A program made the position numbers and the translations under genes. Below are positions 8,799 to 17,375 of a stretch of DNA of 64,000 bases, piece after piece. Within the stretch, counting starts at the first letter, position 1. Every line of letters begins with the position of its first letter. Origin of the DNA: Isoptericola halotolerans (GTDB lineage: Bacteria; Actinomycetota; Actinomycetes; Actinomycetales; Cellulomonadaceae); NCBI RefSeq assembly GCF_013149785.1, contig NZ_JABEZU010000001.1, forward strand, positions 992,001 to 1,056,000, read 5' to 3'. The notes beneath the pieces are model-generated. The model made no database searches, was not told where the DNA came from, and saw only the letters and a list, made by a program, of their open reading frames with translations.

Positions 8799-8858
8799 GC
8801 CGAGCAGGAAGTTGGGCCCGTATTCCCTGTGGATAGCGGGCTCAACCTCCTGGTCGGC
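8799..8858. repeat. 60-bp imperfect palindrome, copy 1 (upstream of GH43)
   Basis: This inverted repeat begins GCCGAGCAGGAAGTTGGGCC and closes with CAACCTCCTGGTCGGC. It is nearly identical over its left arm to the palindrome at 11352-11411, so the two bracket the GH43 gene. It resembles the gene-end hairpins elsewhere in the window. Confidence 0.75.
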
Positions 8859-8922
8859 AGCCGTCGCCGACCGATATCGATTTCCGCAGACCTATCAGGA
8901 ACACCAACACCAGGAGGAAGAG

Positions 8923-11334
8923 ATGGACCAGACCCCACGGAGACGACGAGGTCTCCGACTCACCGCGGCGGGTGCGGCAGCGACCATGCTGCTCTCCGCC
9001 CTGATCGCCACGTCGCCGTCGTTCGCCGCGGACGAGGAACTCGTCGTCAACGGCGGTTTCGAGGACGGCACCACCGGGTGGTTCGCCAACGACGGCAACC
9101 CGACCGACGCCGCCGAGCTGACGATCACGTCCGACGCGTACGCCGGCAGCTCCGCCGTGCACACCAGCGACCGGGCCACGACCGGCTCCGGGCCCATGCA
9201 GGACCTGAGCGGCAAGGTGCAGGCGGGGGAGACCTACACCCTGAGCGCCCGGATCCGGTACGACGACGAGGCAGCCCCCGCCACCAAGCAGTTCTTCGCC
9301 ACCATGCACTACGGCGGGACGAGCTACACGAACCTGGTGGACACGGTGGCCACCAAGGGCCAGTGGGCTGCGCTCGAGGGCACGTTCACCGTCCCCGGGA
9401 CGCAGGACGTCTCGACCGCCCGGCTCTTCTTCGAGACGCCGTGGACCAGCGATCCCGGGTCCGACCCGGCGACCCACCTGATGGACTTCGTCCTCGACGA
9501 GGTCTCGGTCGTCGGCGCGCAGCCGCCGCCCCCACCGTCGCGCACGATCGAGGTGCTCGGCAAGGTGCCCGGTGAGAACAACCCGCTGATCTCCCACAAG
9601 TTCGGCGCGGACGCCTTCGGGTTCGTGGACGACGGCCGCGTGTACCTGTACCTGACGAACGACACCCAGGGCTATGCCCCGGACCCGGTGACGGGAGTGT
9701 CGCCCCAGATCAACTACGGCGACATCGACGAGATCACCGTGATCTCCTCCGAGGACCTCGTGAACTGGACCGACCACGGCGAGGTCACCGTCGCCGGACC
9801 GGACGGCGTGGCACCGTTCACCAACAACTCGTGGGCACCGGGCATGGCCAAGAAGACCGTCGACGGCGAGGAGAAGTACTTCCTCTACTACGCCAACGGG
9901 GGCGGCTCCAGCAACGTCATCACCGGGGAGTCACCGCTCGGGCCCTGGACCAGCGAGCGGAGCAGCACGTTGGTCAACGGCGCGACGCCCGGTGTCTCCG
10001 GGGTGGCGTGGCCGTTCGACCCCGCGCCGTTCGTGGACACCGACGGCACGCCGTACCTGTACTTCGGTGGCGGTCCGCCGCCGGCGGCCATGCCGGACGC
10101 GGAGAAGTTCAACAACCCGAAGAACCTGCGGGTGATCGAGCTCGGTGACGACATGGTCTCGACCGTCGGTGCGGCCGAGGTGGTCGACGCCCCGGTGGCG
10201 TTCGAGGCGGCGCACGTCTTCGAGCGGGACGGCCTGTACTACCTGACGTACTCGTCGCACTTCGGTGGCCCCGACTTCGGTGGGTCCCAGACGCCGCTGC
10301 CCGGCTACCCCGGTGGCGGCCAGATCGGGTACATGGTCTCGGACCACCCGGCACAGTTCCCGAAGGAGACCTACGAGGGAGTGCTGTTCCCGAACCAGTC
10401 GCAGTTCTTCGGCGCGGGCACCGGGGGGAACAACCACCAGTCCGTGTTCGAGCTCGACGGGAAGCACTACTTCACCTATCACGCGCCGACGCTGAACAAG
10501 CGCATCAACGGCAGCACCACCCAGGGCTACCGCAGCCCGCACATCCAGGAGCTGGCCTTCAACGCCGACGGGACGATCCAGCAGGTCGTCGGTGACTACG
10601 ACGGTGTCGACCAGGTGAAGGACCTCGACCCGTACCGCGTCCTCGAGGCCGAGACCTTCGCCTGGCAGCAAGGTCTGGCCACGGGTGCGGTCGACGGTGG
10701 GTCGGCCGCGTTCGGTGCCGACGCACCGAACCTCGTCGTCCGGGACGTCGACGACGGTGACTGGCAGGCGCTGTCGTCGGTGGACTTCGGCGGCGACGGC
10801 GCGGCGGAGATCGTCGCCCGTGTCCGTCCGCTCGTGGAGGGTGCGGAGATCGAGGTGCGGCTCGACAGCCGTACGGGGCCCGTCGCCGGGACGTTGGCGC
10901 TCGACGGTCCGGTCGGTGAGTGGGCCGAGATCAGCGCTCCGCTCGACGGCGCCGTCGGGGTCCACGACGTGTATCTCACCTATCGGGGACCGGCCGGCGA
11001 CGACCTGCTCGAGGCCGACTGGTGGGAGTTCACCGAGGCGGGTGCTCCGGCACCGGACGTCGCGGTCGACGTGGACGTCACGGCGCAGTGCGCCGGGGTG
11101 AACGCCCGGCTCGTCGTCGACGTCGCCAACCGTGAGGACGTGCCGGTGTCGGTGGACGTGTCGACGCAGTTCGGCTCCAAGAAGCACCCGCGCCTGAAGG
11201 CGGGTGGCACGATGTCGCGTCCGTTCGCCGCGCACAGCCGCACGCTCGACGCGGGCAGCGTGACCGTGACGGTCGACACGGGTGACCGGGTCGGCACGAT
11301 CGAGGCCGACCACGGTCCGCTGCGCTGCGGCTGA
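8923..11334 (+). CDS. Secreted multidomain GH43 glycosidase
   Basis: An 803-residue exoenzyme, probably an arabinofuranosidase or xylosidase. The signal peptide ends near residue 36 (SFA-AD). Next come a CBM4/9-like sugar-binding domain (about 40-200), a GH43 five-blade catalytic domain (about 210-555), a CBM6-like domain (about 565-705) and a C-terminal beta-rich domain with two Cys. Candidate catalytic residues are the Asp in HKFGADAFGF (general base), the Asp in FDPAPFVDTDG and the Glu in FEAAHVFERDGLYY (general acid). AGGAGG lies 6 nt before ATG 8923. The gene stands alone between two copies of the same palindrome. Substrate specificity cannot be read from sequence alone; the surrounding arabinose genes favour arabinoxylan or arabinan side chains. 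Confidence 0.9.
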   Translation: MDQTPRRRRGLRLTAAGAAATMLLSALIATSPSFAADEELVVNGGFEDGTTGWFANDGNPTDAAELTITSDAYAGSSAVHTSDRATTGSGPMQDLSGKVQAGETYTLSARIRYDDEAAPATKQFFATMHYGGTSYTNLVDTVATKGQWAALEGTFTVPGTQDVSTARLFFETPWTSDPGSDPATHLMDFVLDEVSVVGAQPPPPPSRTIEVLGKVPGENNPLISHKFGADAFGFVDDGRVYLYLTNDTQGYAPDPVTGVSPQINYGDIDEITVISSEDLVNWTDHGEVTVAGPDGVAPFTNNSWAPGMAKKTVDGEEKYFLYYANGGGSSNVITGESPLGPWTSERSSTLVNGATPGVSGVAWPFDPAPFVDTDGTPYLYFGGGPPPAAMPDAEKFNNPKNLRVIELGDDMVSTVGAAEVVDAPVAFEAAHVFERDGLYYLTYSSHFGGPDFGGSQTPLPGYPGGGQIGYMVSDHPAQFPKETYEGVLFPNQSQFFGAGTGGNNHQSVFELDGKHYFTYHAPTLNKRINGSTTQGYRSPHIQELAFNADGTIQQVVGDYDGVDQVKDLDPYRVLEAETFAWQQGLATGAVDGGSAAFGADAPNLVVRDVDDGDWQALSSVDFGGDGAAEIVARVRPLVEGAEIEVRLDSRTGPVAGTLALDGPVGEWAEISAPLDGAVGVHDVYLTYRGPAGDDLLEADWWEFTEAGAPAPDVAVDVDVTAQCAGVNARLVVDVANREDVPVSVDVSTQFGSKKHPRLKAGGTMSRPFAAHSRTLDAGSVTVTVDTGDRVGTIEADHGPLRCG

Positions 11335-11351
11335 TCGTCCGGTCGACCCTC

Positions 11352-11411
11352 GCCGAGCAGGAAGTTGGGCCCGCTATTCGTCCGGAATGCGGGCCCAACC
11401 TCCTGTTCGGC
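11352..11411. repeat. 60-bp imperfect palindrome, copy 2 (downstream of GH43)
   Basis: Arms GCCGAGCAGGAAGTTGGGCC... and the matching 3' arm ending CCTCCTGTTCGGC pair with only two imperfect positions. It lies between the convergent GH43 and carboxylesterase genes and can serve both as a terminator. The stretch from 11348 repeats 8795 onward for about 30 nt. Confidence 0.75.
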
Positions 11412-11416
11412 AGCTG

Positions 11417-12820
11417 TCAGGAGCGGGCGACGACGCGCAGGCCACCGCTCCAGCCGGTCCCGGTGCGGACCCGGTCGGTGGAGAGTCGTCCGGTGGTGGC
11501 GAACTCGGCCCACGCCGCTCGCAGCTCTCGGCCGGCCTCCACGAGGTGAGCCGCGCCGTCAGGCCCGACGACGGGAGCCTCGGCCCACCGCTCGGTGTGC
11601 GGGAAGAGCAGGCCGAGCTCGACGGCGTGCGTCGCCCCGAGGGGGTTGCCGACGGGTCGGGCCGTGATCTCGGCGGAGACGACGGCGGCCCCGGCGTCGG
11701 CCATGTCCGTCGCGAAGGTCTTCGCGCCCCGACGGAACAGTGCATCGGTCACCCGGCGGGACACGAGCCGGAACAGCGCCGGACCGACCAGCGGCTTGGC
11801 CCGCAGGGCACGGCCCTTCGGGTCGAGCTGGACGAACGCGCTGCCGTCCTGGGCCATCCACGTGACCAACAGCTCCGTCCCGGGGGCCCGACGCCGCCAG
11901 GTGGCACGGAGCTCGTCCTCCGGGGGCAGCGGCGCCCGCCCGTACTCGGGGGCGAAGGGCATGCCGGAGCGGTCGTTCATGCCGGCGACGGCGGCAGCGG
12001 CGCGGCGTTGGGCGTCGAGGACGTCCTCGACGGCGCCCGTCGGGTCCAGGTCGCCGACCGTGCCGGCCATCCGCTCGTGGATCTCGGTCCGGCCACCACG
12101 GATCCCGAACGGTGCCGACTGGAGGATCGCCCGCTGCACGAGCCCTTCGGTGCCGTCCGCGCCGAGCACGTGGGCGATCAGATCGGCTCCCGCGGACTGG
12201 CCGAGCACCGTCACCCGCTCGGGGTCGCCGCCGAACGCCGCGACGTGCCGGTGGACCCAGCGCAGCGCCTCGACGATGTCGAGCAGCCCGAGGTTCGCCG
12301 TCCGTCCGCCGGGCCGGCCTCCGCCGTCCGGTGCCTCGGGGGAACCGAAGAACCCGAGCGCACCGAGACGGTAGGTGACGTTCACGACGACCATGCCGTG
12401 CTCCCGGCAGAGCGCGGTGGGGTCGTAGCCCGGCAGGTCGCCCGCGCCGGAGACGTAGGCGCCGCCGTGCACCCAGACGAGCACGGGCGCCGGGCCGGTG
12501 AGGTCGGCGGGACGGGTGATGCTCAGGCGCAGGCAGTCCTCGGTGAACGTGGCGCCGGTCAGCTGCGGCCCGTAGACCTCGTCGGCGGCGCTGGGAGGTT
12601 GGGGGCAGGCGAACAGCGTGCGCTGGAGCGCGGCGGACTCGCCCGGGTCGGGGTCCACGGCCTCGGGAGGAGCGAAGCGGTCCGCCCGGGCGTACCGGAT
12701 GTTGCGGACCCGGACGGCGCCGTCGCGACGCAGGGCGGCGAAGGATCCCAGCGGGGTGTCGAGACCGACGGCCTCGCCGACCGGTCCGGCACCGGGCTGG
12801 GTGGTGGAGCTCTGGCTCAT
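11417..12820 (-). CDS. Type-B carboxylesterase
   Basis: A 467-residue alpha/beta-hydrolase of the carboxylesterase/cholinesterase family without a signal peptide. The oxyanion-hole motif VWVHGGAY (about 116-123), the EDCLRL segment and nucleophile motif GQSAG (Ser 209) are intact; an acidic residue and a late His (LLFPHTER) complete the expected triad. The start at 12820 is preferred over 12901 because GAGGAGG lies 6 nt upstream and the N-terminus then matches the family. It ends 6 nt from the palindrome it shares with GH43. It may remove acetyl, feruloyl or other esters from imported oligosaccharides, but that is only suggested by context. Confidence 0.85.
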   Translation of the reverse strand: MSQSSTTQPGAGPVGEAVGLDTPLGSFAALRRDGAVRVRNIRYARADRFAPPEAVDPDPGESAALQRTLFACPQPPSAADEVYGPQLTGATFTEDCLRLSITRPADLTGPAPVLVWVHGGAYVSGAGDLPGYDPTALCREHGMVVVNVTYRLGALGFFGSPEAPDGGGRPGGRTANLGLLDIVEALRWVHRHVAAFGGDPERVTVLGQSAGADLIAHVLGADGTEGLVQRAILQSAPFGIRGGRTEIHERMAGTVGDLDPTGAVEDVLDAQRRAAAAVAGMNDRSGMPFAPEYGRAPLPPEDELRATWRRRAPGTELLVTWMAQDGSAFVQLDPKGRALRAKPLVGPALFRLVSRRVTDALFRRGAKTFATDMADAGAAVVSAEITARPVGNPLGATHAVELGLLFPHTERWAEAPVVGPDGAAHLVEAGRELRAAWAEFATTGRLSTDRVRTGTGWSGGLRVVARS

Positions 12821-12928
12821 GGGACGTCCTCCTCGACGGCGTCCGACCACGATAGCGAACCGACCGGCCGGTATGCCAGAGGTGACGTCGTCGCTGGTCA
12901 CGATCGGCTCCCGATGTCTCCCGGAGCG

Positions 12929-12976
12929 TTGACTTCCCGAGCGCGGACCTGTTGATATATGGAGCCATCACCATAT
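12929..12976 (+). promoter_or_regulatory. Promoter with overlapping inverted repeat
   Basis: TTGACT (12929-12934) and TGATAT (12953-12958) are spaced by 18 bp. ATATGG (12957-12962) and CCATAT (12971-12976) form an inverted repeat over the expected transcription start. The downstream protein has its own HTH, so autoregulation is possible. Confidence 0.5.
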
Positions 12977-12989
12977 TTCGGAGGAATAC

Positions 12990-14417
12990 GTGACTCAGCA
13001 GGAAGCTCCCTCGAGACCTCGCTACCGCGGTCGGCACCTGCCGATGGTGGCCGTGGTCATCGCGGCCTTCATCGCCACCGCCCTGGCCTACAGCGGAATG
13101 GTCCTGTTCGGCCTCGAGGTCGCGAACATGGAACCGCTCGAGGCCTACGCGCTCGCGGGCTTCCTCGAGGTGAGCCTGATCGCGGTCGCCCTCATGGCAC
13201 GCAACGCCGCGCTCGAGGGCCGCCCGTACGGCGTGCTGCTGACACTCACCTGGATCCTGTCCGGGACCTCCGGTGTGTTCGCGGCCCTCCACGAGATCGC
13301 CGTCCCGACGGCCAGCACCCCGTACATGGTGGTCTTCCGGTTCGTGCCGCCGCTCGTGGCGGCGATGATGTGGCACCTGGCCCTGGTCGGCGAGCGCCAC
13401 CTCGTCACCGGGCACACGCTCGACGAGCGCCGCCGCGAGCACCGGGTGCACCAGTACGTCACGGCACTGGAGATGTGGCGCGACGCGCGGCTGGACAGCT
13501 CGGGCAGCCGACGCAGCACGAAGAAGATCCGTGCCGCGCACGAGCGGCAGCGCGCGGCCCGTGACCGCGCCCTGAAGCTGCTGACCGTGGAGGACTTCGA
13601 GCGCCGGATGCAGGTGTGGGTCGAGCGCCTGGAGGCCGCAGAGCGCCACGGCAGCCGGCTGGACACGATCGGTGCAAGCTCGGCCAAGCGCGGCACGGCC
13701 CGCGGGACGTTCGCCGTCGAGGACCTGGTGACGGTCGGTGACGACCGCCGCCAGGAGCTTGCCGCCGCCGAGCCCGTCGCCTTCACCCCACCGGTCGCTG
13801 CTGGGCCCGCCCCCGCCCCCGCCCCCGCCCCCGCCGAGGCGGCCCCTGAGACGGACGCGACCGAGCCGGTCGCTGCGGACGGTGCGGAGCCGTTCGCCGA
13901 GGAGTTCGGTGCGGCGCTCGGCGGAGAGCCTGCGGGCACCGACGGCACCGGCCGCGCCGACGACGCGGCCGAGGATCCGGCCGGCGAGGTGCTCAGCGAG
14001 GCGCCGCAGCCGACCGAGCCGCTCCCGGAGACGGGGCACACCCGACGGGTCGAGGCCTTCGGGCTGAACCGCCTCGGTGACCAGGCGGCCACCGGGGCGA
14101 CGCCGCGGGTGCCGACCTGGTCGAACCTGCACGGGACCTCGGAGATCCCGGTGGTCACCGCGAGCGCCCGGGCCGAGGAGGTGGACGCGTCGGGCGAGCG
14201 GCCGGGGGAGACCCTGGCCGACGGCGTGGTCGACGAGCCCACCGCCGGTCGCGACCAGCGCATCCTCGAGCTGGCACGCCAGGGGATGAACCAGCGCGAG
14301 ATCGCCGACGAGGTCCAGGCCTCCCGGTCGACGGTGAGCCGGGTGCTTCGGCGCTACGAGGACCAGAAGCCCGACGCGGACCAGTCGGACGACCAGCTGG
14401 CACTCGCGCCCGCCTGA
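12990..14417 (+). CDS. DUF2637-like membrane protein with C-terminal helix-turn-helix
   Basis: A 475-residue protein of unknown role. Residues about 18-140 form four hydrophobic helices resembling the DUF2637/SpdB-type proteins known from actinobacterial plasmids and integrative elements. A basic, helical stretch (about 145-225) follows, then a long acidic Ala/Pro-rich linker with a PAPAPAPAPA run. The C-terminus (about 420-458) has a clear HTH: ILELARQGMNQREIADEV then QASRSTVSRVLRRY. GTG 12990 is preceded by GGAGG. It may be a membrane-tethered DNA-binding protein. No transfer genes surround it. Confidence 0.75.
   Translation: MTQQEAPSRPRYRGRHLPMVAVVIAAFIATALAYSGMVLFGLEVANMEPLEAYALAGFLEVSLIAVALMARNAALEGRPYGVLLTLTWILSGTSGVFAALHEIAVPTASTPYMVVFRFVPPLVAAMMWHLALVGERHLVTGHTLDERRREHRVHQYVTALEMWRDARLDSSGSRRSTKKIRAAHERQRAARDRALKLLTVEDFERRMQVWVERLEAAERHGSRLDTIGASSAKRGTARGTFAVEDLVTVGDDRRQELAAAEPVAFTPPVAAGPAPAPAPAPAEAAPETDATEPVAADGAEPFAEEFGAALGGEPAGTDGTGRADDAAEDPAGEVLSEAPQPTEPLPETGHTRRVEAFGLNRLGDQAATGATPRVPTWSNLHGTSEIPVVTASARAEEVDASGERPGETLADGVVDEPTAGRDQRILELARQGMNQREIADEVQASRSTVSRVLRRYEDQKPDADQSDDQLALAPA
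13805..13836 (+). repeat. CCCGCC hexanucleotide microsatellite inside the linker
   Basis: About five units of a CCCGCC hexamer encode the Pro-Ala run of the DUF2637-like protein. Gain or loss of units would keep the frame and only change linker length. Confidence 0.7.
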
Positions 14418-14438
14418 CGCTCCCCGGCGCGAGGCCGG

Positions 14439-14489
14439 CCCTCCCGTCCGGAGATCCACGCACCAGGCGTCGATCTCTGGACGGGAGGG
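14439..14489. terminator. Hairpin between convergent DUF2637-like and GH51 genes
   Basis: CCCTCCCGTCCGGAGATC (14439-14456) pairs with 14472-14489, with one G-U position. It sits between two converging genes and can terminate both. Confidence 0.7.
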
Positions 14490-14504
14490 TCGATCCGTGG
14501 TTGC

Positions 14505-16034
14505 TCAGGCGCGGGCGAGCGTCCCCGCGAACGCCGTCCACGACTCCGGGGCCAGCCGGACGGTCGTCGTGCCCTCGGTCGCCTCGAGCACGGTGCTCGT
14601 CAGCTCGACCGTCGACCAGCAGGCGTCGGCGACCTTGGCGGCGTGCTCGGGACCGTGCGCCGCGGCCTCGTGGTCCGCGACCATCCGGTGGCCCTCGGTC
14701 AGCGACAACGACGCCCCGACGTGGGCCAGGTCGACCTCGACGACCTGGTCGGACCGGTTCGTGAGGAACAGCCCGAGCGAGCCGTCGTCGTCGACGGTCG
14801 CCGCCGCCGTGACCGTGGGGGCTGCGCCGTGGCGCTTGCTCTCGTAGGACGGGGCGTCCACGCGGACGTCCAGCGCGGTGCCGCGGGCGAGCCGCGCCGT
14901 CGTCGCGAACGGGTGGAACGTCGGCTGACGCCAGGCCTCGCCGCCCGGCTCGGTCATGATCGGAGCGATGACGTTGACGAGCTGGGCCAGGGCGGCGACC
15001 GGCACGCGGTCGGCGTGGTTGAGGAGCGTCACCATCAGGTCACCGACGACGACGGCGTCGAGCGCCGAGTAGACGTCCTCGATGATCCGCGGTGCGTCGC
15101 GCTGGATCGGGAGGTTCGACTCGCCGGGGAAGCGTGTCTCGAGGTACCAGACGTTCCACTCGTCGAACGAGATGGTGATCTTCTTGTCCGACCGGCGCTC
15201 GGCGCCGACGGCGTCCGCGGAGGCCACGACGCGGTCGATGAACCGGTCCATCGCGGTGCCGGAGGCGAGGAACGAGGCGCGGTCGCCGTCGTGCTCCTCG
15301 TAGTAGGCGTGCATGGAGATGTGGTCGACCAGGTCGTACGTGTACGACAGGACGGTGCGCTCCCACGCTCCGAAGGTGTCCATCTGCATGGAGCTCGACC
15401 CGCACACGACGAGCTCGATCGACGGGTCGACCAGCTTCATGGCCTTGCCGGCCTCGGCGGCCAGCTTGCCGTACTCGTGCGCGTCCTTGTGGCCGATCTG
15501 CCACGGGCCGTCCATCTCGTTGCCCAGGCACCAGAGCTTCACGCCGTAGGGCTTCTCGCGGCCGTTGGCGATGCGCAGGTCTGCCCAGCGCGTGCCGGCC
15601 TCGCCGTTGCAGTACTCGACGAGCGCCGCGGCGGCGTCGACCCCGCGCGTGCCGAGGTTGACGGCCATCATCGGCTCGATGCCCTCGCGCTCGGCCCACT
15701 GCAGGAACTCGTCGGTGCCGACGAGGTTCGGCTCGACGGTGCGCCAGGCCAGGTCGAGGAACGGCTTGCGGTCCTCGACAGGGCCGACGGCGTCCTCCCA
15801 GACGTAGTTGGAGACGAAGTTCCCGCCGGGGTAGCGGACCATCGGCACGCCGAGCTCGTGGATGAGGCCGGCGACGTCGCGGCGGAACCCGTGCTCGTCG
15901 GCCTGCTCGTGGCCGGGTTCGTAGATCCCGGTGTAGACGGCGCGGCCGAGGTGCTCGACGAAGGAGCCGAACAGGCGGCGGTCCACGGCGCCGCGGCGGA
16001 AGTCGGGGTGCAGGGTGATGCGGGCGTCAGCCAT
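14505..16034 (-). CDS. GH51 alpha-L-arabinofuranosidase, intracellular
   Basis: A 509-residue enzyme of normal family length without a signal peptide. It releases terminal alpha-L-arabinofuranose from imported oligosaccharides. The acid/base Glu is E173 in CLGNEMDGPW and the nucleophile is E292 in ISFDEWNVWY; RLFGSFVEHLGR and VRYPGGNFVSNYVWEDAVGP are further GH51 hallmarks. It is divergent from a LacI regulator, and a TACAACGATGTA site lies 48 nt before its start. The same site recurs before the endo-arabinanase and ABC operon at 25.1 kb, so these genes probably form one regulon. Confidence 0.95.
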   Translation of the reverse strand: MADARITLHPDFRRGAVDRRLFGSFVEHLGRAVYTGIYEPGHEQADEHGFRRDVAGLIHELGVPMVRYPGGNFVSNYVWEDAVGPVEDRKPFLDLAWRTVEPNLVGTDEFLQWAEREGIEPMMAVNLGTRGVDAAAALVEYCNGEAGTRWADLRIANGREKPYGVKLWCLGNEMDGPWQIGHKDAHEYGKLAAEAGKAMKLVDPSIELVVCGSSSMQMDTFGAWERTVLSYTYDLVDHISMHAYYEEHDGDRASFLASGTAMDRFIDRVVASADAVGAERRSDKKITISFDEWNVWYLETRFPGESNLPIQRDAPRIIEDVYSALDAVVVGDLMVTLLNHADRVPVAALAQLVNVIAPIMTEPGGEAWRQPTFHPFATTARLARGTALDVRVDAPSYESKRHGAAPTVTAAATVDDDGSLGLFLTNRSDQVVEVDLAHVGASLSLTEGHRMVADHEAAAHGPEHAAKVADACWSTVELTSTVLEATEGTTTVRLAPESWTAFAGTLARA

Positions 16035-16081
16035 GTTTCTCGGTGTTCCTCTACGAACGGGACGGGTGTGCCGCCAATGGT

Positions 16082-16093
16082 TACAACGATGTA
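16082..16093 (+). promoter_or_regulatory. Arabinan-regulon operator TACAACGATGTA
   Basis: A near-palindromic 12-mer between the divergent GH51 and LacI genes. Matching sites occur at 25087, 25166 and 25224 before the arabinan ABC/GH43 genes. The binding protein is most likely the adjacent LacI regulator. Confidence 0.7.
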
Positions 16094-16175
16094 GAGTGAA
16101 TCACGACACGGGTGTCCGGCACCAGTCCGGTGGCCCGTGGCCTACGCTGTGTGCGACGACGAGGAGGTGTGCCGC

Positions 16176-17270
16176 GTGGCAGTGACCATGCATGACGTGG
16201 CTGTTCAGGCCGGCGTGTCCATCAAGACGGTCTCGAACGTCGTCAACGGCTACCCCCACATCCGGCCCGAGACCCGCCGTCGGGTCCAGGAGGCGATCGA
16301 CGACCTGGGGTACCGGCTCAACACCACCGCGCGGAACCTGCGGACGCGCCGGACCGACATGATCACCCTCGCCGTGCCGGAGCTGTCGCTGCCCTACTTC
16401 GCGGAGCTGGCCGACCGTGTCATCCGGGTCGCGGAGGAGCAGGGTCTGACAGTCCTCATCGAGCAGACCGGTGGCTCCCGCGACCGCGAGGTCGAGGTCC
16501 TCACCGGCAAGCGCCGTCAGCTCACCGACGGCCTGATCTTCTCGCCCCTGGAGCTGTCCCAGGCCGATCTCGACCTGTTCGACGTCGACTTCCCCCTGGT
16601 CGTCCTCGGTGAGCGCGTCTTCGACGCCCCGGCGCACCACGTCACGATGAACAACGTCGCGGCCGCGCGGGCGGCGACCGTGCACCTCGCGTCGCTCGGG
16701 CGGCGCCGGATCGCGGTGATCGGTGCTCACGAGGGCGAGGAGCTCGGCTCGGCGGCGTTGCGGACCGAGGGCTACAAGCAGGGCCTGGCCGAGGCGGGGC
16801 TCCCCTTCGACCCGGCGCTGGTGGGGGAGGCCGGTCTCTGGCACCGGTCCACCGGCTCGGAGACCATGGGGCGCATGCTCGACGACGGCGTGGACGTCGA
16901 CGCGGTCTTCGCGCTCAACGACGCGATGGCGCTCGGTGCCCTGCACGCCCTGCACGCCCGCAGCCTCGACGTACCGGGCGACGTCGCGCTCATCGGGTTC
17001 GACGACATCGACGACGTGCGCTACTCCGTCCCGACGATCAGCTCGGTCGACCCCGGCAGCGCGCAGATCGCGAAGGTCGCGGTGGACCTGCTCGTGGAGC
17101 GCCTCACCGCACCGGCCGACCACGGCTACCGCCGTGTGGTGCCGGCGTCGCGCGTCGTCGGCCGCGAGTCCACGGGTGACGTGGCCGAAGGGGCGCCGGA
17201 GCGCGTGGTGGCGGAGCTCGACGGTGGCGTCGAGCAGATCTCCTCCGCCGCGCTCGGACGGACCGCCTGA
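16176..17270 (+). CDS. LacI-family regulator, probable arabinan repressor
   Basis: A 364-residue LacI/GalR protein. The HTH is at the very N-terminus (MHDVAVQAGVSIKTVSNVVN); the C-terminal half is a sugar-binding-protein-like effector domain with LIGFDDIDDVRYSVP. GTG 16176 is chosen because GAGGAGG lies 8 nt upstream; an earlier GTG at 16137 would add residues unlike the family. It is divergent from the GH51 gene over an operator that also occurs near the 25 kb arabinan genes, so it is the best candidate for their repressor. Confidence 0.9.
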   Translation: MAVTMHDVAVQAGVSIKTVSNVVNGYPHIRPETRRRVQEAIDDLGYRLNTTARNLRTRRTDMITLAVPELSLPYFAELADRVIRVAEEQGLTVLIEQTGGSRDREVEVLTGKRRQLTDGLIFSPLELSQADLDLFDVDFPLVVLGERVFDAPAHHVTMNNVAAARAATVHLASLGRRRIAVIGAHEGEELGSAALRTEGYKQGLAEAGLPFDPALVGEAGLWHRSTGSETMGRMLDDGVDVDAVFALNDAMALGALHALHARSLDVPGDVALIGFDDIDDVRYSVPTISSVDPGSAQIAKVAVDLLVERLTAPADHGYRRVVPASRVVGRESTGDVAEGAPERVVAELDGGVEQISSAALGRTA

Positions 17271-17375
17271 CCGGACGCACCGCCTGACCGGACCTGTCGG
17301 CTTCCGCGGGGCACGGCTGCCCGGCCGTCGTCTGGTCGCCTGATCTCACGCTGCCGCGGTGTCCCGTGCCCTCGT

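Noticed and set aside
8591-8836. 81-codon secreted-protein gene
   Set aside because: Only the first 15 or so codons look signal-like; the rest has no protein character and runs into a palindrome. Kept only as a possible remnant.
12990-14417. Plasmid transfer (spd) locus or integrative element
   Set aside because: Apart from the DUF2637-like region there is no tra, integrase, replication gene or att repeat in the window.
11559-14459. Long minus-strand open frame across the carboxylesterase and the DUF2637-like gene
   Set aside because: It reads the esterase in a wrong frame and the DUF2637-like gene in antisense; no start or domain supports it.
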